Positions 57,981 through 64,000 of a stretch of DNA of 64,000 bases are shown piece by piece. Each line of letters starts with the position of its first letter. Positions within the stretch are counted from its first letter, which is position 1. The DNA lies in NCBI GenBank assembly GCA_033032865.1, contig JAWHQI010000612.1, positions 185,001-249,000 on the forward strand, read 5' to 3'. The notes under the pieces are model-generated. The model saw only the letters and a program-made list of their open reading frames with translations, had not been told where the DNA came from and ran no database searches. Source of the DNA: Dactylorhiza incarnata. Lineage: Eukaryota > Streptophyta > Magnoliopsida > Asparagales > Orchidaceae. The position numbers and the translations under genes are program-made.

Positions 57981-59269
57981 ACTGAGATTAATGACAAACT
58001 GCTAATGAGTCTCCCTAGTTCATGGGACTCAAGAATATGGGCAATAAGAGACACTAGAGGACAAAAGGAAATCTCAACAGATGCTCTCTTAGGAAAACTC
58101 AAATCCTATGAGCAACTGCTGAAAACTAGAGAAGAGAAGAAAAGAAGAGAAAATACTCCAACCTCTTCAAAAGATAGAAACATTGCTTTAAAGGCAACAG
58201 AAGAAGGGACTTCTGTCACTGAAGAAGAACTATTCAGTTTCCTGGCCAGAAGATTTAAGAAATGGGTCAAGACTGATGGATCAAAAAGTAGGGAGTCAAA
58301 ACCAAGGTATGACAAAACCCCCACTAAAGAAATTATTTGCTATTCTTGCAGGAAACCTGAACATATTGCCCCAGAATGTCCAGAGAATAATGCTGAAACA
58401 AAGAAAGATCTGAAGAAGAAAGATCTCAAGAAAAAGGGGAAGAAGAAAGAAAGAGGCTTTATTGCAGAAGCCTGGAGTGAAACAGACTCTGAGGAAAGTT
58501 CATCCTCTAAGAGTGACAATGAAGAATCTAGGCAAGAAGACCTATGCTTGATGGCCTTTGAAGGCCCCAAGAATGATGATGGTGTTAAATCTTGGAGTGA
58601 GACAGGATCAGAAGAAAGCATATCTTCTGAAGATGAAAAAGAAAATAGCCTTATTCTCATAGAGGAATCTGAGGATAAGGATGAGGTAAGTATCCTTAAT
58701 GAAATAGATTTTCAAAGTGATAAATTCAGAAATGACTTTATGGGAATGTGTCTAGATCAATTAAAAGCTAAACAAGAAATCAAGGACCTAAAAGAACAAA
58801 TTCATATGATTAAGAACCAAAGAAATAAAAAGGATATAAGCTCAATAGATCATGTATTAAGGGCTAACATAAGAGAGAAGGAAATAGAAAGGGCTAGAAT
58901 AGAAAATCAGTTCCTTAAGGATAAGGTCTCTCAGGCAAAGGCCTTTGAAGAATCAATAAAAATGAGAAGTCAAACTCTTAAAGAAATCACTGAAAAACAA
59001 ACAATAAGACACAAAAATCTTGGGCTAGGGGCTGATCCATCAATCAGCCTAATTCCATCCAACAAGCCTGCTTGGATGAGCCCTGTAAAATTCACTAAAT
59101 CAGCAAAACAAGAAAAAGAAGAAAGCTACTTCAAGGAAATAAAACAATCTGATGAGACATCATATTATTCAGCTGATGACTCACAAACTTCATCTGAAGA
59201 GACAACTAAACCAAAAGAAACAACATATAAAGGAGTAAAAACAGAAAAAGATAAAATGAAAATTTATGA

Positions 59270-59520
59270 AGACACAGTCGCGTCGACTTCATATCGACGC
59301 ATGAATGATAATGCGTCGACTTCTACTCGACGTACCCTCTCAGATGCCTCGACCTCTACTCGACGCTTGAATAAAGATACGTCGACATCCAATCGACGCA
59401 ACTTCCTCTATGCGTCGATACCATATCAACGCAATCTAAGGAATGCGCCGAATATAAATCGACGCAACTATCAACATACGTCGAATGGATATCGACGCAT
59501 AAAAACTCAGAGCAACATGA
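59270..59520 (+). repeat. TCGACG inverted-motif repeats inside gag coding region
   Basis: Six or so units of about 36-42 bp, each with GCGTCGA then 8-9 bases then TCGACGC (for example GCGTCGACTTCTACTCGACG at about 59311). They encode Ala-Ser-Thr-Ser-Xxx-Arg-Arg repeats. The same motif occurs in both LTRs (55420-55670, 62235-62470) and in the spacer before the extra ORF (59910-60095). Confidence 0.85.
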
Positions 59521-60209
59521 ATACCTATATTCCAAAAATCTTCCATCCTAAACCCCATTCAGGACCCATTCATCCTGATCATGATTTCTACCCTAATCAA
59601 CATCTCTATTCTAACCAAAATTTCTACCCAAAAGTTGGTAACCAAAATTCTTATCCTAATCAAACCTTCTATCCTAATCAACACTAGTATCCTATTCAGC
59701 ACTTTTATCCCCCTCTAAACTCAAACTCTTACAAAAGCAAGATACTCAAGTGTTGCATATGCAACAAAAATGGTCACCTTGCCAAAAAGTGTTGGTACAA
59801 TCAATCAAATTGGTCTTAAAACCCAGTCCTAGGCTAACTTAGAAACCTTTAGGATTAAGAAGAGATAAAAAGAAATAAACACCTAGAACTTTTTAGGAAA
59901 ATTAAAAGTCACGTCGACTTCTAATCGACGCAACGTCGATACGAAACCCTAACATCTTAACGCGGGCTGCATCGACGCTTACGTCGAATTCCACTTGACG
60001 CAACGTCGACTCCATAAAAACGAGCGGCAATGCTAAATATTTTCGGTCACATCCACTGAAGTACCGAATAAGCCTCGAATTGAGTCCCGTTTCGACGCTT
60101 CACCTGACTCAAATAGTCTCTTCAGTTAGAAGCCTTCTCGACTCTGCATCTTTCATCCTTCTTGCTCCTCGGTCCAGCCAATTCTCTTTCCCTCTCCCAC
60201 TGATCTACA

Positions 60210-61928
60210 ATGGCTCCCAAGATAAATTCTGGGTTCGATATCGACCTCGAATCCTTCCAAGCAGCAGCAGAGAACTACAAGAGCATCATTGCTCTCTTTA
60301 CTGCAGCAGTCCTGGACAAGCTCATCTCCACTAGGTGCAAGCTCCTGGAATCAGAGCTCACAGAGCGAATAACTCATGTTCAGATATCTGAACAAGGAGA
60401 AATCCAGGGAACACTATATGAGACTCCAGTCTCAATCTCAGCAGAACATATTAGGGCCACCTTTGATCTACCATCAGGTATATCCTAATATCATCTTTGT
60501 TTAAATGAAATAAGGAAAGAAAAAGAGCCTCTAAAAAGAATGACTAAACAAGTCTTAATTATTTCCCTATTAGGTGATGAATCCATTGAACTCACACCTG
60601 ATGAAATCAAGCATTTGCTCACCACCATGAATTTCTCAAAAGATAGGCCAATCCATCTGAAAAAGATAGACTTCTCTGATGTGTATAGATTGCTGGCAGA
60701 TATAGTAGGGAAGATACTACTATGCAAGATACCAGCCCATGATGCAGTGCCCAAGCAGCAACTGAACATCATGGGGGCCCTTGTGCTGAAGAAGAAGGTG
60801 GACTGGGCCAGCTGTCTTCTCAAAATGATAGCTTCCAAATACTCTCATAAGGAAAATGCCTACATGAGAATCATGAGCCAAGTACTCTTCCACTCCTTCC
60901 CTGACCTATGTAGGTCAAAAGGAATCCCCATTCCTCCAGGGAAGAGGATGTCAATTGCTCTCTTTTCTAAGTGGACCAGGCAAATCCCTAAGCCTGGTTC
61001 CATCCCTGAAAGAACTCCCTCTCCTCCTCCTCCTTCTCCTCAAAGAGACAACCATTCTCTACCACCATCATCCATTCAAATACTCTCTGCTACCCTCACA
61101 ACTCCTACTCTACCTACCTCTTCTCAAACATCTGCTCAAACAGCAGTTTCTCCTTCTCTTCCTCCTCCTAATTTCCCATCTTCTCTACCTCCATCATCAC
61201 CCATACCTCATGAATCAACTCACTTCTCTCTTCCTCTTTCACCTCCTCACCTTTCACACCATGAATCATCTGCATCCACTGAGGCTCTCATCACTCAGTG
61301 CATCAAATCTGCAGCTGAAAAATTCCAAGTGATGCTGGATGAGCATTGCTCCCAAATTCATTCCTCCATCCTTCACATGCACACCCAAATAGATAGGGTC
61401 AGTGCCTCTGTGCATGGCCTAAAGACCTCTCTCTCTTCCTCTAGAGTGACAAGGTCTTTCTTAACCTCCCTGGCCAAGAAGGTCAAGAAGGGGGAGAATC
61501 TAGATGAAGAGCAGCCCTCCAATCCTAAATCTCTCTCTCACAAGTCCCCTCCTCAAAAATCTGACAAAACCCTTGGGAATGAGACAGTACCTGAGTTACA
61601 CAATGATGAACAAACAATAGAGGTACTCAACATAGCAAGAGATGCTGCAAATCAAATGGCACTACTACAAGGGGAGGGAAGCAGAGCAGAAAATGAGGCT
61701 GAAAAGGAAGAAGGTGAGAAAGAGCTGAATACTGCTGCTGGAACTGAACCAGATGCTGTGATGGCTGAAGAAGGGGCTCAGGAGTCAGGGGCAGGGGGAG
61801 CTAAGACTCAGGGGGAGCAAATGGCTGAGTCCCAGGGGGAGCTCAGGGAGTCACCTGCTACTGGGAAAGAGCAATCCACAATAGTATTCAAAAGAAAGAG
61901 AAAGACCCCTCCTACCCCTCCTGAGTAA
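60210..61928 (+). CDS. Extra ORF of element ii, two exons (540 aa if spliced)
   Basis: The ATG at 60210 opens exon 1 (60210-60477). A GT...AG intron of 96 nt (60478-60573) carries a TAA; exon 2 runs 60574-61928. Splicing gives DLPSGDESIELTPDEIKHLL, which aligns without a gap to the uninterrupted relative at 13772-16262. N-terminal about 230 residues are globular (GKILLCKIPAHD, KKKVDW). A Pro/Ser-rich linker, a helical or coiled-coil segment (about 61290-61430, MHTQIDRVSASVHGL) and an acidic Gly/Glu/Gln tail ending in a basic KRKRK stretch follow. It lies between gag and the polypurine tract where pol would normally be. Similar to plant retrotransposon extra ORFs of unknown role. The same-frame stop could instead be a simple nonsense mutation. 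Confidence 0.7.
60478..60573 (+). other. Predicted intron in the extra ORF
   Basis: CAG|GTATAT donor and TTTCCCTATTAG|GT acceptor, 96 nt, T-rich 3' part, candidate branch sequence CTAAT at 60484. Its length is a multiple of three and it holds an in-frame TAA. Confidence 0.55.
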
Positions 61929-62140
61929 TATTTGAAAACAATGCTGATATATTTTACCCTATAGTTGAATACTAATTGGTATGAACATGAAATCTGTTTA
62001 TATGATTCTGGAAAATTTGTTTATATGATCTCTTCTTCTAAATTTCACTTTTGATTGAGTGACATATTTCTTTTCTATACAAATGCTTTGCTGTGATTAA
62101 TTTTATGCTAATACAATTTCTCTCTAAGTAGGGTTAAGCC

Positions 62141-62153
62141 AAATAGGGGGAGA
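62141..62153 (+). other. Polypurine tract of element ii
   Basis: AAATAGGGGGAGA, 1 bp before the 3' LTR. Identical in form to that of element i. Confidence 0.88.
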
Positions 62154-62154
62154 T

Positions 62155-63521
62155 TGTTGGGGAAATGATTTCTCTTAACCCCTAGAAATAAGTTGAATAT
62201 GTATTCTAAGAAAGAAAAACAAGGTAAAGTAAATATGCGTCGATTACTATTCGACGCAACGTCAAAATGTAGTCGATGTTTCCTTCAGATTGAGTCGAAG
62301 TAGCTTTAGGAAGATTTCGACGTATGTGTTGTCGACGCTACTCTGATTTCTAGTCGACGCATCTAATGAAGTCGACGCATCTTAGTCGACGTACTTTCCA
62401 TATTCTCCTTTCAATGTTCAGCCAAGAAGAACTCGACGTTTACGTCGAATGGTCATCGACGCACGTCGATTTATATGACAGATTTAAATTTGCGCCAGAT
62501 CTCTTTCCTTCTTTCAGTAGATCTGATTTGTATGGAATAATGTTAATATTTTATAGTCGTTCTGAATCATTCTTTCCTTCTATTTGATTCTTGGCTAATC
62601 TGTTTAACTCTATTTTAGATATTATTTGAAATCAGGATTCATTCTTTCCTTCTACAGAAAATGTCATTATGGAAATAGTTCCTTCTTTCTATTTGTCTGA
62701 TTGCTAATTGATTTTCCTCCTATAGTATTATTTGACTGAAACAGAACTATAAATAAAGAGGAGGTCGGCTGAAAAAGTCAGTTGAGTGATCTAACACATA
62801 TATTTGAAACAGAGGAAAAGCTCCCAAGAGAATAGAGAAATAAGCTGAGAAAAGTGATAGTGTGCTGCAGAGAAAAAACCTTCATCTTCTCCTCCTTCTT
62901 CTGAAGTCATTCTGCTGCAAATTCTGATAGCTCTCACAAAGAGAGAAAAGCTACAAATCTTCTTCTCTCTATAGAAGAAAGATTTAATTCACTACTTGTT
63001 CTTCCAATCTTCTTGCTAGGAAGAAGATTCATTCTTGTTCTTATTTCTTTCTTCTTTATTCTTCTTACTTAAAACATTGTAAAAGAGTTTTTAGAATCTC
63101 TCTTCAAAAAATTCAGTGGACTGGTTCTAAGAGTCTCCTTGTCAAAAGACTCAGGGTGGTTCTAAGAGTCTCCTTGTCAAAAGACTCGGAGTGGTTCTAA
63201 GAGTCTCCTTGTCAAAAGACTCAGGGTGGTTCTAAGAGTCTCCTTATCAAAAGACTCAGTACAAGATAGTGAATTTCCTACCAAGGGAGTAGAAGAGTGG
63301 ACTACCCAAAGTTTGGGGAACCACTGTATTTTCTTGTGTTGTGCTGTGATTTCTATTCTTGCATTTACTTTCTTTATTTGTTTAATTCTTGTTGGTGTGT
63401 GGGAAGCTCTAATCTGTGATCATACACATTTATATATTAACTTTGCACAAAATATTTTTTAATCTCTATTCACCCCCCCCCCCCTCTAGAGAATTCTAGT
63501 GAGGTTAACTGTGCACTTTCA
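62155..63521 (+). mobile_element. 3' LTR of element ii
   Basis: 1367 bp, with a TATAAATA box at 62748-62755. Has one fewer GTCGACGCATCTAATGAA unit than the 5' LTR and a small number of substitutions, indicating a fairly recent insertion. Confidence 0.93.
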
Positions 63522-64000
63522 GATATCGTTCATGGTGGCGTGGAAGGTGGCCGGAGCGTTGGTCAACCCGAAGGGCATAATCAGGAACTCGTAGTGTATG
63601 TCATGCGTCTGAAATGCTCTTTGGTACATCTTCCGGCCGCACTCGGATTTGGTGGTATCCCGCCCGGAGGTCAAGCTTCGTGAAAAAGGCGGCGCCATGG
63701 AGCTCGTCCAAAAGCTCTTGTATGACTGGAATAAGATATTTTCGGGACCGTGGCCTTGTTTAATTCTTGGTAGTCGACACAGAAGTGCCAACTCCCGTCC
63801 TTCTTGCGCACGAGGAGGACCGGGCTGGAGAAAGGGCTCGCGTTGGGGCGGATGAGGCCGCCCATGAGCATCTCCCGCACCAAGCGTTTGATCTCGTCCT
63901 TCTGGACATGCCCATAGCGGTAAGGCCTGACGGATACGGCCGAGGTGTGGTGCTGTAGCGAAATGGCATGGTCAGTGGTCCGCACCGGGGGTAAGCCCAC
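63522..64000 (-). pseudogene. Gypsy RT, 5' part (runs off window)
   Basis: RT N-terminal half: [47 protein letters not shown], then [20 protein letters not shown]. Frame broken near 63710-63730 and 63790. It joins the fragment at 53941-55335 across the GATAT target duplication of element ii. Same strand and family; the upstream protease and gag lie outside the window. Confidence 0.88.

Larger units (their letters stand above)
56826..59819 (+). pseudogene. Copia gag of element ii (two CCHC knuckles), interrupted
   Basis: The ATG at 56826 begins a UBN2-type capsid domain (EKFAVWKTRIRIYMNS, WDALTKMVEGSADEKK, SLPSSWDSRIWAIRD). At 57335-57980 a hAT-like insertion interrupts it; the flanks are in the same frame across the 8-bp duplication. 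Then a first knuckle (CYSCRKPEHIAPEC), a Lys/Glu/Ser-rich coiled-coil linker (about 58680-59000), a repeat zone (ASTSTRR type, 59270-59520), a Tyr/Pro/Asn-rich zone, a TAG at 59685, and in the same frame a second knuckle (CCICNKNGHLAKKC) ending at TAA 59819. Very long for a gag. No protease follows. Confidence 0.85.
55336..63521 (+). mobile_element. Complete Sirevirus-like non-autonomous element (element ii)
   Basis: 8186 bp with TSD GATAT at 55331-55335 and 63522-63526. LTRs of 1384 and 1367 bp, tRNA-Met primer site, polypurine tract. The internal region has copia gag and a second, spliced-looking ORF but no protease, integrase, RT or RNase H. It must therefore have moved with enzymes from a related autonomous element. 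Inserted in the RT of a gypsy element, in the opposite orientation. Confidence 0.93.

Noticed and set aside
58106..58660. Minus-strand frames opposite gag
   Set aside because: They are shadows of the Lys/Glu/Ser-rich gag linker, with no independent support.

Overview
This window is repeat-dense nuclear DNA from a flowering plant, probably a eudicot. The evidence is nested Ty3/gypsy and Ty1/copia LTR retrotransposons, endogenous pararetrovirus copies of Caulimoviridae (florendovirus-like) type, a SINE candidate, a hAT-like DNA element, TA microsatellites and one spliced fragment of a host RuvB-like 1 helicase gene. I cannot name the species. No complete host gene is visible.

Layout. 1-4069 (-): truncated viral copy A. 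4070-7721 (+): viral copy B, a clearly different lineage, fused to A in the opposite orientation. Copy B ends in a near-perfect inverted repeat of its own RT region (arms of about 830 bp, 31-bp spacer). 8831-12271: TA microsatellite split by two tandem LTRs that carry 101-bp, poly-G-containing palindromic repeats. 12272-16733 (-): 3' part of a Sirevirus-like copia element (LTR plus an extra coiled-coil ORF). 16734-44507 (-): tandem array of three closely related viral copies separated by promoter-containing intergenic regions (quasi-LTRs). The middle copy is split by a 9.07-kb Tekay-type gypsy element (28567-37635, TSD TGTTT). 44508-45082: TA microsatellite. 45083-50750: decayed gypsy, copia, SINE and probable LINE remnants with two small solo LTRs, each with a perfect 5-bp TSD. 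52251-53215: RUVBL1-like gene fragment. 53941-55335 and 63522-64000 (-): a gypsy pol split by a complete 8.19-kb Sirevirus-like element (55336-63521, TSD GATAT). That element has gag but no pol, plus an extra ORF that appears to contain a 96-nt intron; its gag is broken by a 646-bp hAT-like insertion with an 8-bp TSD.

How parts relate. In each viral unit the sense-strand order is tRNA-Met primer site, ORF1 (movement protein, coat with CCHC knuckle, aspartic protease, RT, RNase H), overlapping ORF2, then an intergenic region with two tandem-repeat arrays and a TATA box. ORF1 is broken in every copy, but ORF2 is fully open in two. Viral DNA ends fall at the primer-site discontinuity in two places, which suggests how the array was assembled. 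Several unrelated LTRs here each carry their own array of CpG-rich or EcoRI-like palindromes, and in one element the same motif also lies inside the gag coding region. These palindrome arrays, the viral hairpin, the intron-bearing extra ORF and the LTR-LTR junction are the most unusual signals in the window.
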